Positions 1 through 11,766 of a stretch of DNA of 64,000 bases are shown one piece after another (position 1 is the stretch's first letter; every line of letters starts with the position of its first letter). Both the position numbers and the translations under genes were made by a program. A model generated the notes under the pieces. It saw only the letters and a program-made list of their open reading frames with translations. It was not told the DNA's origin and did not search any database. This DNA comes from Bilabrum cf. latius. Lineage: Eukaryota; Bigyra: Bicosoecida; Bigyra; Bicosoecida. The stretch spans positions 620,001-684,000 of the forward strand of contig OZ237751.1 in the NCBI GenBank assembly GCA_965178125.1, read 5' to 3'.

Positions 1-3000
1 GATGGCGGCGTCGATGATGGGCGTTGTGCAGGCATCACGAGCGAGCTGCTGCGGTGTGAGGCTTGTGCGGGGCTGCCATGTGATGCTGTCCAACATGCCA
101 GCGTCAGCGTCAGCTCGAGCACGCATAGAGATGCTTGTAGGTGCAGTAACCCGGCCTCGTCGCTGCGGCTTGCGAGCCGGGACCAGGCTCTGGGGCATGT
201 AGTCAGGTATGTCGTTGACTTCAATCCCATCCGACGCGTCACAGTCGCCGTCCGACTCGCACGAGCCTGGCTCGCTGACGACCACATCATCCATTGAATG
301 TGCTCCATGAGCCGCGTCGTCCTTTGCCTGAATGCGTGCTTCAAAGCTCCTGTATCCGGAGTCAGAGCTATCGTCCCCAGCATCACTGCTGCTGCTGCTG
401 CTGTTGGATCTGGAACTTGCGATGGACGCTCCGTCCTCGCCGCTTGATGAGACCTCCTCATCCGAGAAACCAGAACGCATACCAGCACGATTGATGCGGG
501 ATTCGCTTGCCGCAGATGAGTCAGATTGTGAAGTCCATCCCGAATCAGAAGCAGACGACACCTCCGAGGACTCAGACGAGGCGTCTCGACGCCATTGTTT
601 GCCACGCCCCCGAGTTGTGCCATCGTGAAATCGACCGAGCTGCTTGCTCATTGCCACACTCTCAGCTAGCTTCACCAGCTTGCAAGCGGTGTGTTCTCTT
701 TCTGAAATAGCAGATGCCCCCATCGGAAGGCTTGGCGTGCTACTTGCATCGGGCCCTTCACGCTCCGAAGTGGATCTCATCCACCGATCGATTGCTTTGC
801 CAGGCGACACCGACCCATGCCGAAGCTGTCGCACAATGCGCCTGCGCCGCTTGAAGTACTTGAAGAGGCCTTCATCACGATCTTGAATGGCTGTGTGAAA
901 GTCAAGCGAAGGTATTGGCCAATCACTGGGATCATCACCTTCCCTGTTGCATGGCTCTACCGAAAGCGATCGGAATCTTGCTACTGCACTTGCCGTCCTG
1001 TCTGTGCTTCGCTCAAACCCCACTCCGAGATACCCCTTAGTCTGGACGTTGATGCCATGCAGAAGAGTTGGATGGCTGTCTAAAGATACTACATGATGGG
1101 TCGTAGATCTAGAGTCATGATCCGATACCCACAGCTAGCTCAGCGCAGAGCGACAAGCTGTGGCCCAGTCCAATCGAGCCCTATCCTATGACCGACTCCC
1201 TGACTTTTCAGAGTTGGGTTGTGCGTCACATGGATTGCATGGATCCGAGGGCTCGTTAAGCATGCTATATTCAGAACCACCAGCTGAAGGCTGCTATCTC
1301 GCTGCATGGAAAAGTGCACCGAGCGGCTAGTCGTACCTTGTTGACGGCTTAAGATCACTAGACTCGGACCGTTGCTCCTTGAGCAGCACGTCCAGCCAGT
1401 GCACACCATTCAGCTCAATGCTCAGGCTGGCTTCATCGTTGCGGTACACCGCCCGCCTGAGCTTCTGGTATTGCGACAGTGCAGTGCAGAGAATGTCGAC
1501 GGCTAGGAGACGCGCAACGACGTCCTGAATGCGATCAATACTGCCACCATTCGCATGGCTTGTAGCATGTTTACGTCTGTGCAACAATAGCTAAGCTGCT
1601 GATAGTGCACCTATGGATTGCAATTGCTGTCGCCAAGGCATCAGCTCCCCGTCCTGCCATTCCTCGACCCCATCAGGCACAAGAGCTGATGAAGACCTGA
1701 CGAACCACTCTATCTGCTGCCTCGACGCAAAACGCACGTGTACGAATACAAGCCGCTAGACTCTACTGTTTTGCATTGACTGGGTAACCTCATCCGGAGC
1801 ATAGAAGCCAAGCTGGTGCTTGGCCAGGCAGCCACGAATGGCCGAGCAGACCTTCTTCTTCCACCAGTTGGCCGACGAGCTGGGCCGAAGCAGCGTGCTC
1901 AGTAGCTGAGCCGTCGACTACTTTGGCTCAGCTGTTATGATGCGACCATTATCAAGTTCAGTCAACAGCGCGGTAGATCGAACCGCTTGCCACATGCTGG
2001 CTGGGAGCCCACCAGTCTGCTGAATCTCCGGATGACAGTCACAAAGCCGTCGCAACTACAAAAGTGGGTGATCTGCGTTGATTCGTTCCAAGCTATTCAG
2101 CATGGCAGCATTGGTTGGGTCAAACAGAAGTCGGATCTGCCTGTCGATCTTCTCTGGCATACGATGGGCCAACGCGACGGCCTGCTTGGAACCACTATCA
2201 AGAGGTGCGGCCGCATCGGTCGCCAGCACATCAGGGTTAAACGTCAGCCAATGCTCTACCTGCGACACACGCAGTCTGTCAAGAAAGTGCTGCATCGTTC
2301 GCTCTGTATCCTGTACGGAGTCAATCGAGCTGCTCGAATCACTGATGGTGCCGCTCGGGCGTTCGATTGCCTCGAGGACGCGTGCCAGTGGCCTGTGCTT
2401 GGTATCAGAGGATGGTACAGCCAGCGAAACAGCTGTGGAGCCTTCAGCCTACTATTGATGATTGACCTCATGGTTGCTGGATTGATGTTCGTCTAACATG
2501 GCAACAGATGCTTGAGCAGCGCTGGGTGACTATTCCTGAGGCCGCCTGCCACCAGGCAGCTGCGACACTTGTGCTGGGCCGATCGCATGCTCGGCAGAAT
2601 CCAACGAATCGGCGAAATTCTGTTTGTGCGTCCACATACCGCAATCGTAGGCATTCCGACCGGTGAGCGCAGCGACAAAATTAAATAGCTCGACGTGGTG
2701 CCCTTTGGAGGCGAAGTCTTCGTCCCTCAGAATCTCCCGTGCCCACATTTTCCCCATCGTGTCAGACCCAGTTTTGGCTAGCAGCGGCTGGACGAGATCC
2801 GCAGGGTTGCAAGAGCCACCAAACCGGCGGTAGTCAATTCCATTGCGCAAAAGTCGCAGCCTATACGGACCATGGAATTGAGCAAACGGTGCGCGTGCCG
2901 GGTAATGAAACGGATGCACGGCGCCTTCGGCTTTGCAATCCCGCGTGAAGTCAGGGTAGATAGAAAGACGCCTCCATGGCCATTCAATCTTAGGCTCAGT

Positions 3001-6000
3001 GTTCACTGGCGCTCGCACCGCAGTAGATAGCCTGGTCTCTGTAGATGCGTATCGCTCGTGGCCGATCGAGCAGGGTGGGCGCTGCAGCTCATACTGGTGG
3101 GCGAGATCCTGCAGAAACGTTGACTCTACCCATACCAGCTGAGAAACGAGTTCTTGCCTGAGATCCAGAGCGTCAAGCCGGCTTTTCTGATGCAGCACGG
3201 CCGTCCGTCTTCGAGTTCGATCGACGTACGACCGCCAGCGAAATAGGTAGTTGGACTTGTAGTCTGGATCCTGTCTGCTGCTCGAACCAAGTTCAAACTC
3301 AACCGGATTGGCAGGGGCTCGCACAACTTCAAGCACACTCCCGCCTTGGGCTCCTTTAAGGTCATGATCGGCATGGGGAGCCAAATCTTCAGCTCTTGCG
3401 TTGGCAATCGCGGCAGAAATCTCGTCTCGAACACACTCCATTTGATCATTGGAGCGTTGAGATCTACTCTCGACGGCTCCACGCCGCCACTACTGCCTAT
3501 CGTCTGTTGATGTGACAAACATCCCAGATGCTTGCGTCATCACCATTGAAGCTTCTGCAGGATCATCTTGCGTCGTGCGCAGAAGCTCAACAGCAGCACC
3601 TCCGCCCTTAAACAACATCGAAACCCACTCGCTATAACTGGTGCTGCGGTCCATAGACGGTTCATCATCGTCACTAACGTCAGAAGTACCGGTGTCTTGC
3701 ATGCTCGGCTGCGTTTTGCTGCCAGCTGTCACTGCATCCGATTGAGAGCTCTGAAGTGCTGGATGTGCTACCGGTGCAGCATCAGGTCTTGCCTTCCTGA
3801 TACCTTCCGATTCGGCATGGCTACTGCTGGTGCTACTGCTACTGCTGGCGCTGGTAGCACCTGCTACTGGGGACTCAAAGGCCGCCCGAGCCTCGCTTGA
3901 AGCCTGCTATAGCTCAGCTTTGCTACGGCTGGACCGACTTGCTGTTGCAAGTGACTACGGTCGGGTGACAAGCCGAGTTCTCAGTTGCATGGACTGCTCA
4001 TCAGCCGACCTTGACACAACAACAGCTTGAAGGAAGGTGGCCTCGTTCCGCTCTTCAGATGCCTGGCCGACACCTTGCAGTGCAATCTCAAATCGGGCGG
4101 TACCATCCCCTGCAGCCGCTGCTTTCTGCTTGATGATATCTTTCACTCTTTCCATTGCCTTCAGAACCTTGGTCCAATTTGGTTCTAAGGCCTGGAAGCG
4201 GAACAGCTGGCTTTCATCAGGCTCGATGTACGGACGAGAGGCGGGTCTAGCTGCCGATTCAGCCTGAACGTTGATCGCTGCGCTGCCGCGTGATGCTCGA
4301 GTAGGAGGCTCTAGCCGGCCTTCAAAGCTGCAGTCGCTTCGACTTGCAGCCCCAGAAAGCACTCTAACAGCTGTTTCAACCAGTTCGAGATCTCCTGCCT
4401 CGGATGATTGAGAGTTCCGCAAGAGGGTCTGTAGCTGACATACACCATTTGCAAAGCTGCGGCCGAGCTGCTCGAGTCTCTAGCCGGACCCTAAGCAAGC
4501 CGCATAGTTCGTCAGTGCCAAAAGTGCACCTCTTGCAACGGATGCTTGGTATTCAGGCTCCAAGTGAGGGTTGGAGACGCGTGTGTTGGACCCATCCTAG
4601 TCTCCTCTTGCGCGTTTTAGCGAACTAGAGGAGGTGGCTACAGCGTCTGCGGCCTTTTCCAAGCTATCGATCGTGGACTGCGCCCCTTGCTGCTCTTGGG
4701 AGTCCATCGTATCATGCGAATCACTCCCCTTCGTGTCAGCATTATCATCCCTCAAAACCAGCTGGTTGAGCCGGATGGTAGCTGCCCTGATCTTCTCGAG
4801 GACGGTCCATCGTGGGGTCCTGGGGTTGAACGGGTCGATCTGCTCGCAGGCGTCAGACAGCTCTTCCCGCGCTCGGTCCAGCGACTTCGCGTGCATTGAG
4901 GCACTAGAGCGAGGATGTGTGCTGGATCCTGCTCCCGATGCCGGTGCATCGTCATCGTCCTCCATTGGTAAAGTTCCGCCGATCGACGAGGCAACCGATC
5001 GGCTACGGCCTTCACCGACACTTGCGGGCTCATCGAGCTTGCACTCTGCTTGGATTCTCTCCAGTGCCCGCTCGTGTTGCTGAGCCCTAGACTTGAGTTT
5101 GACTCGTGCGGTTTCGAGCGCTGCCCGTAGGTCCTTGCTGCTAGCGACCGCAAGTGTGCGGACAGCAAACTATAGAGCCTCTAGCCGCGTCGTGCCAATC
5201 CTTGTCTGGAATGCCTTCCACAGCTTCTCTGGATCGCCATCCTGCGCCAACTTCATGTCTTGAAGCATGGAGACAGCACCCTTGAAGACTTGCTCCCTCG
5301 AGTAGCCCGTGTTCTTCAGGATGATGCCAAGCAGACGCTCCTGCTCATCGCACAGATGGAACTCGACCTTGCTGTCACCTCCAGCCTGGTCAGCTGCGGC
5401 TTGCCGGGGCCCAGATACCGACTGAAGCTCAGTGTGCGCGTCGTATTGCGTGCAAGAATCATCCAGATCTTCGGAGTCCAGCGCTCCATCGATCTCTGCC
5501 TGCATCGTGTCGCGGAGTTGACCGTGCACAGAGCTGCGGATGACGACCTCTCGACGCCGTGTCCCTGCAGAGTGCGCTGCGAAAGCACCGTACAGTGCGC
5601 TCTTCTTGGGGTGGTAGACGCGATCGACCACTGTACCATCTTTGCGGAGTCCGAGCGTGAGCTTCATGCCCACTCCGAGGGAGTTGGACGTGAGGTCTCG
5701 AACATGCACCTGCCTCTTGGTGCTGTGGCTCACTCCATCGAAGGCGTCAATCTCGAGCTGCATGGCGTGCTTTGCAATGGCAATCCGCGCTAAAGCAGGC
5801 CGTACTTCACGCAGCTTGGGGAGCACTTCCGTAAATGAACGCACCATGGTCCAGTTGCGAGGCTGTGCGAGCAGGTCTGAGCTCTCCAGAGGCGAGTGCT
5901 GCGAAGCTGGCACGTCGGGCAGGATCGGCCCGCAGTACCGGAACCACTCCATGGGGACCACTCCATTGGTAGGCATGGCATAGGGAAGCTCCTCTTCCAC

Positions 6001-8520
6001 GTTGTACAGGCTTGCTGCAGGCGCGTCAAACTCGAGGTCCAACAGCTGGACGCTGCTTGCTGAGCTGGCACCTGCGTGGATACGGCTGTCTCCGTGCATG
6101 CTTGGCTGGGTCTGGCTCTGCTTCTTTTCCGTCAGGACAGCTTGCTTGACCGCAGCCTCGATCAGCTTTTGCAGCTCAATGGTGGTGTCGTCCCTGTTGT
6201 CCAGCACCTCTGCCATCAGGTGGAGTTCCTCTGTCATCTGCCGCTGGAAGTCCGCCTTGCGCATGGCCTGCTCTTGCTTGACCATGGGCAGCAGTCGCAT
6301 GCGGAGCATGGAATCCATTCTTGTCTGGAGACTTCTCATTCGGCGAGTTCGTGCTGCTTCTGGGACATCTGTTTCCTTGCTCAGTACCCTGAGTCGCAGG
6401 CGGTTCACGCGCTCGACCGATTCTTCCACCGCAGCTATGACCTGCATGCGCTCCAGCTCAGCTTGGACGTGACCTGCACGGACATGAGACTCCAGCACGA
6501 GCGGACTGAGCCGTTCAGCGTCTTGCTTTGCCTGGGCTTTGATCCTCTCTAAGTGCCCGTCCTCTACCTGCCTCCTAAACATTGCGCCCATGGAGGCATC
6601 TGGCGGCAGGGGCGCTCTCTCCTCCGCGGTCGGTAGGACTTTGAGAAGACCCATTACCGGTGCTCCGTCGCGACCCAGCTGCGTCGGTGCGGTGGTCAGC
6701 TTTTGGACGCTCCCAAGTGGTGGAAGAGCCTGTTTGCCACCATGGCAAGCCGTCGTGCGAACGAACTGCGCCAGTGATGCAATTCTATTGTCCACCGGTG
6801 GCTTGTTCGGGCCGTAGTAGAGCTCAGCCATCATGGAACGCACTCGTTCGAGTCGTTCTGCGTCTACTCGTGTTCCTGAAGAGCTTGATACGATGCCCGC
6901 AGAGGATGAGTTGCCACTGTTCTCTCCGCCACCAACAGTTCCGACGTCGTCGTCTGAGTCACCATCGTCTTCCATGGCGTGGCTACCCGCACCAGCACTA
7001 GCTGATGCTGACGACTACATCGACGCTCCACCTGTAGCGGCTGTTCCACTCTTTGCAGCCTCTGAGGATCCATGTTCGTCCGGCTGCCGCGCGCTCCTCT
7101 TCGGCAGCGCCATTGCCTCGATCGCCGAGATAGGCCGCGCCGCCTCTGGGCTCGGCATACCAAGCGAGGACAGCATTTGGTCGAGCACCATGTGGGCCGC
7201 TGGGGATGCCACATGGCTGCGCACCTGCTAAATGCGCTTGTACTGCGCGTACATGGGCGACCTGCATGTCACCAGCGAGTCCTGTGCAGCCAGCTGCACG
7301 CCGGCGACCGTGGTCTCGTCCAGCATGGCATCGTGGTGAAGACGGAAGGAACGATATGCGTCCTTCTGGCACTGCTGCATGATATCTTCTCTGGCTTGAA
7401 GAAAGCCCATGAGCTGCATTGCCTCGTCGTGCAGCAGCACTCGGTACTGCGGGTGCATTGCCTCGAAGGCGGGCAGCTTCTTCTTCTTGGGAAACTTCTT
7501 GGTTTTGAGTCGGCGCAGCTCCTCCCAGCCCTCCTCCCTGGCAATCGTGCGGAGAGTGGAGCCCATGCAGCTCGCGCATGGGCACTTGCCTTTGCCATAC
7601 TCGTGCTCGTGGCAGTTGAAGCTCATGTCGTAGCCATTGACGAGCTCTTCCACAGTGGGGATACCCTCGAGAAGGTGCTTGCTCGCCTTGACGCCGTGAT
7701 CCCTGGCGCATTCCTCCCTCAGATTACGGAAGAAGCACACTCTTGCCCACTTGAGGTACAAGGGCATGTGCAGGGTCATCTTGGATCTCGCTCCCCAGCC
7801 GAGCGTCTCGAGAACCGCTTGGACGGGGTATCCCGTGGCGGTCGCGTCCACGAGGAACTGGGAGGCAAACAGAACAGAGGCACGACTAAAATGGTTCAAG
7901 AGAGCAATACAGCTGGTATTTACTGCATGGTGTGTCGCGAGCCGCGCATTGCGTGGCACGCGTTCCCGAGCCGGCTCAACAAGACAGCGAATTACGATGG
8001 CAATCAAGCGGAATCTCACGTTGTGATCGCAAATGTAGTCCCACGATAAGAGGCCGTGCTAAACATAGAGTTGCTGCGTGAAATTAAGCGAGCGGGAGTG
8101 CCCAAAACGACGACAAGGAGGGGCGCTATGATCTAAATGTGCCTGGGCGGTTTCGGGCGAGTACTTGCGCCGAACAGCAGATCAGCCTGTATCTCACCAT
8201 AGCCGCCTTCACAGTTGGATGGCACACCGACGTTGCAAAGCCTAGAACTTCCTTCTACGACATGAGGTGCTGGAACGTCGCCCTGAAGTGCACCTGCGAA
8301 GCAAATCGAGGCGATGGAGTACTGCAAGCGGGCGTCAGCGCTGCAGCGTGCACTCCCCCGACGATTTCAAAATTCTTACAGGTAGCTCAAGCGAAGCTGC
8401 CCCAACTGAGAAATCCCTGAGTTTAACCATCACGTCCGAAGGGTCGTGCTTGGAGCCTTTGCCTGACGGCTTTGATGGCCGAAGGGACGTCTCGGTGTAT
8501 CTGCGGCGACCAAAGCGCAT
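1..8520 (-). CDS. Very large hypothetical protein, spliced, 3' end outside window
   Basis: I do not recognise this protein. The model is complement(join(<1..7922, 8020..8073, 8198..8321, 8380..8520)), at least 2747 codons. The ATG at 8520 follows an in-frame TAA. The three introns (58, 124 and 97 nt) have GTAAGA or GTGAGA donors and GCAG acceptors, and their phases agree. The last exon stays open from 7922 to base 1 only if UAG is sense; about 19 UAG codons interrupt it (for example complement 7228-7230, 7015-7017, 5170-5172, 4597-4599, 3955-3957, 2530-2532, 2056-2058, 1327-1329) with no UAA or UGA. Visible features are a His/Cys cluster near residues 211-225 (CHEHEYGKGKCPCASC, possible metal site), a charged probable coiled coil near 630-660, and a Ser/Asp/Glu-rich stretch near 2570-2660. 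The Ser-rich parts suggest a scaffold or regulatory protein, which is inference. RPB12 starts divergently 259 bp away. Confidence 0.72.
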
Positions 8521-8779
8521 CAGGCATCGGCGAAAATTAGCTTAATGCCGGCATCGAGCACGCGTTTACGCAGCTTTATAGTACTACCTCACCGAACACG
8601 CGGGATTTGCGCAAGTCTGCTCGATCGACGCCGCATGATTCTTGTCTGCTTTCAGTGGTGTGCGTCCGTCTCCGGCGATCGGGGCGCCGCGCACTATTCG
8701 CCGCGCAATTAGCGGAACCTATGTGCTGCGGAACATTCTCGCCGGTGCCCCGCTTTCAGATTCCTTTAATACGCTTCAT
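8521..8779. promoter_or_regulatory. Divergent intergenic region, probable bidirectional promoter
   Basis: This 259-bp gap separates the start of the large minus-strand gene (8520) from the RPB12 start (8780). Both genes are transcribed away from it, so both core promoters should lie here. I see no convincing TATA box. An in-frame ATG at 8642 could lengthen RPB12 by 46 residues, but that sequence has no resemblance to the family. Confidence 0.4.
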
Positions 8780-9214
8780 ATGGCAGCTGCTGGAGGGTTT
8801 GGCGCTGCGCCGGGCGGAGCAGTTGGTACTGGAACAGGGACAGGGGGTGTTGCCGGTGCTTCTACTGGAAGCTAGCCAATTCAGTATGTCTGTGGAGGTA
8901 AGTGATGCTTTCTAGCCAGCAACTGCTAACCGTGCTGCTTGGTCTCGCTCCATGAATTCGATAGTTTACACCAATGCATTTTTTCTTTTGCGCAGATTGC
9001 AACGCGATCAACCAGCTGCGCTCAAGGGATGACGTTCGATGCCATGCCTGCGGGTACCGGATTCTGTACAAGATGAGGACCCGACGCCGTGAGACAGATA
9101 GAAGCAGCGTAGAAATATGTAATTGCATGGAGATCTTTTGTGTACACACACTCTGTCCTTGCATTCGTTCGACCCAAGTCGTTGCTCGCAGTGACCTAGT
9201 ACGAAGCCAGATAA
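8780..9214 (+). CDS. RPB12: DNA-directed RNA polymerase subunit RPB12 (ABC10-alpha / POLR2K)
   Basis: This is the small zinc-binding subunit shared by nuclear RNA polymerases I, II and III. The model is join(8780..8897, 8996..9088, 9192..9214), 77 residues. Exon 1 gives a Gly/Ala-rich leader and QYVCGD. Exon 2 gives CNAINQLRSRDDVRCHACGY and the basic RILYKMRTRR. Exon 3 is 23 nt and gives LTQYEAR then TAA. The two CxxC pairs of the family zinc ribbon are present. Two codons are UAG: 8873-8875 just before PIQYVCGD, and 9197-9199 inside the C-terminal Q-Y-E-A-R, where plant and fungal homologues have Gln. Introns are 98 and 103 nt, GTAAGT/GTGAGA to GCAG. Length matches the family (about 60-75 residues). 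The start at 8780 is chosen for length. This tiny, highly conserved protein is strong evidence for UAG = Gln. Confidence 0.93.
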
Positions 9215-9433
9215 CGAGAGTTCTGTCTTGTGGTGATTGCGCTGTTTCCAATAATCGTTTGTATCTTCTGCATGCGCATTCGACCGTACGTAGAGCTACC
9301 AAGCCGTGCAATGTGTGCCGTATCCCAGGCCGCACGCCCCCAAATTGCGATGTGAAGGCGGCCGGCGAGAACGGGGTTGCATTCAACCTGGCAGCAGAGT
9401 GCTTGCTCAGAACGGCATACCTGGCAGCACCGC

Positions 9434-11494
9434 TCACGTGCTCGCACCACCGGCCGCTGCACCGCCTGCCGCGGCAGCACTCTTCGCTGCAGGCGGCCTG
9501 GCAGGCACGCCAGCCTCGATGAGGTGCTTCTTCACCTCGTCGATTCCCACCTCCTTCCTGTGGAAGATCCCGGCCGCCAGCGCCGCTTCGCACCTCGTCG
9601 CCTCGAACACCGCGCTGAAGTGTTCCGGTTTTCCCGCCCCGGAGGACCCCACGACGGGGATCCCAACTCGGTCGCAGATCGCCCCCAGCAGCCCATGGTC
9701 AAACCCCTGCTTCTGACCGTCCTCGTCCACGCAGTTCACGAGGAGCTCACCGGCACCCATCTCCTCACACGCCCCCGCGAAAGCCACGGCACAGAGGTCC
9801 CTCCCCTCCCTCCCCCCGCGGATCGTGCACTGGTACCAGCAGAACTCCTCCCCCTTAGGCCCAGGCCTCTTAGCCTTGACCACGGTCTTGCCAGGTGCCG
9901 CCGATGCGTCCTCCACGTACACCCTGCGAGGGTCCACGCTGATCACGACTGCCTGCGCCCCGTACTTGGCGCTGATCTCCGAGATGGAGGAACTGGGGCT
10001 GGGCTTACCCTCCTCCTTCGCCTTGATGTGGGCCTCTGCAGCCAGCACCGCGTCGGACCCGATGCTGATCTTGTCAGCCCCAGCCCTAAAGTACCTGTCG
10101 GCGACCTGCACCGCGCTCCATACCTTGCCCTCGCTGTCGGTGTACCCCCGGATGCCCCCGCCCACCGTCATAGGCACGAAAATCTTCTCCGAAGCCGCCT
10201 CGAGCACGGCCAGCATGGGCTGGTCGGTCAGCGGGGAGTCCCTAAAGGCAGTAATGTTGAGGAAACACAGCTCGTCACACCCTTCGTCGTAGTAACGGCC
10301 GGCCAGTTCGACGGGTTTGCCCAGGTTCCTAACGCCCCGATCGTCGGATTTCTCCCTGACGTCATACTGGTCCCCTTTGGTTACAACCAGGTCACCAGCG
10401 TCGTTGGACCTGACATCTAGGCATGCAACCACCCTGCGCGTGCGGACCGTGGGCGTCCGCGCCGGGCCAAAAGCAGGCACAGCAGACGCCGCATCCGTCG
10501 CTTCGGCCAGCGGCTTAGACCCCAGCGAGCCATCGAAGGCGCTCGACAGGAACGACCTGAAGATCCCGAGCCCAACCTCGCCCGACTTCTCGGGGTGGAA
10601 CTGCGTGGCGCACACCCTCCCTTTCTGCACGCTAGAAATGTACTCCAAGCCCCCGTAATTCGTCGTGCTCAGCACCCAACCCTTGTTGTCTGCCGAAGGC
10701 ACGGCGCAGTAGCTGTGCACGAAGTACACGGTATCCTTGGCCGCTTTGCTCTCGTCTTCTGACGTCCAAGACTGCATCAGGGGCGACTGCTGCCACGGGT
10801 TGACGCCGTTCCACCCGATCTGAGGCACGGAAATGCCCTTGTCGGCGTCTCCCTCGAACTTCACAACCGTGCCCTTGATCACGCCCAGGCCCGGCTTGCC
10901 GGGGGCCTCCTCGGAGGCTTCGAAGAGCGTCTGCATGCCCAGACAGATCCCCAGGAAGGGCTTGTCGGCAGCAATATACCTGCAACGCATGAAAAATGGC
11001 TAGTGAGTGTGAACAATGCATGCATGGCTATGCATGGCTGGACTGGTAGAGCAAACGTGCTGCTCGGCCGTGTGGAATTCCAATTGGAGGCTAATACTCA
11101 GAACAAACGATCTCACGCTTTGAGTGCATCGGCAAATCCATCCTTAGCGAGAAAATCAGCGGCAGGACCAAACGACCCGACGCCCGGAAACACGAGAACC
11201 TCCGCAGTCTTGATGTCGTCCGCGGTGCGAATGTCCACCACCTCATATCCAACGCGCTTAATGGCATTCCTGCGCATACGAAAACAAATATTTACAAATG
11301 TTCCACAATATTTGCATCGTAGACGAGAAAAAGCGTCATGAAAACCTTTGAAAATGTAAAGATGCACGAGGGGCGAATGATGAATACATGTTTGAAGGCG
11401 TACTGCGTATCCTACAGACTTACCGGATGCTCCGCACGTTACCGGCACCATAATCGAGTAAGTGGACAACTTTTCGATCGCTAACACCCGCCAT
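9434..11494 (-). CDS. HIS7: Imidazole glycerol phosphate synthase HisHF (glutamine amidotransferase/cyclase)
   Basis: This bifunctional enzyme makes imidazole glycerol phosphate and AICAR from PRFAR and glutamine in histidine synthesis, as in fungi and plants. The model is complement(join(9434..10979, 11117..11269, 11424..11494)), 589 residues, ending in TGA. Exon 1 encodes the HisH start with [12 protein letters not shown]. Exon 2 carries [15 protein letters not shown] and [10 protein letters not shown]. Exon 3 carries the nucleophile motif GICLGMQ, the His/Glu part of the triad in QFHPEKSG, then the HisF barrel from [11 protein letters not shown] (catalytic Asp) through [10 protein letters not shown] (second catalytic Asp) to [11 protein letters not shown] and [13 protein letters not shown]. 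Introns are 154 and 137 nt, both ending GCAG. An Ala-rich C-terminal tail is unusual. There is no in-frame UAG. The start is the first ATG before the conserved N-terminus. The WW-domain gene starts divergently 272 bp away. Confidence 0.96.
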
Positions 11495-11766
11495 ACTCTC
11501 CCAAATAGGCGATGACGGGATCTTTCTTGCATCACTCGTCAGCGTGTCGTGTATTGTGTATCTGCTCGCTACAATGAACTGCAACCGACATTTGCAAACT
11601 ATTCTCGACTCTCCTGCACGAACGTATGGATTGGTAGCGACAGGGAGGTGGAAATGATGCTGGTATTCTAGGTAGATCCAGCAGGCGAGCTAAGATTCCG
11701 AGCCTAAGACCTAGAGAGCACGATTGGGACGATGTAGGTGAAAGATCACCTGCTTCTCGAGTTGGA
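11495..11766. promoter_or_regulatory. Divergent intergenic region between HIS7 and the IQ-WW gene
   Basis: This 272-bp segment separates two divergent starts (11494 minus, 11767 plus) and should hold both promoters. No recognised binding motif stands out. Confidence 0.35.

Noticed and set aside
7884-7922. 38-nt intron ending CCATTTTAG near the start of the large exon
   Set aside because: Too short and lacks the GCAG ending; the 97-nt intron 7923-8019 fits phase and splice-site pattern.
7072-8049. Plus-strand open frame of 325 codons opposite the large minus-strand gene
   Set aside because: The minus strand keeps one frame for 7.9 kb through UAG and has consistent introns; the plus frame has no recognised motif.
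8322-8379. Alternative acceptor 8 codons downstream (CTTCGCAG) for intron 1 of the large gene
   Set aside because: It creates an in-frame TGA with the GTAAGA donor; the acceptor at 8322-8325 keeps phase 0.
9377-10420. Plus-strand open frame of 347 codons opposite HIS7
   Set aside because: It is the antisense shadow of the HisHF exon; the minus strand carries all catalytic motifs.
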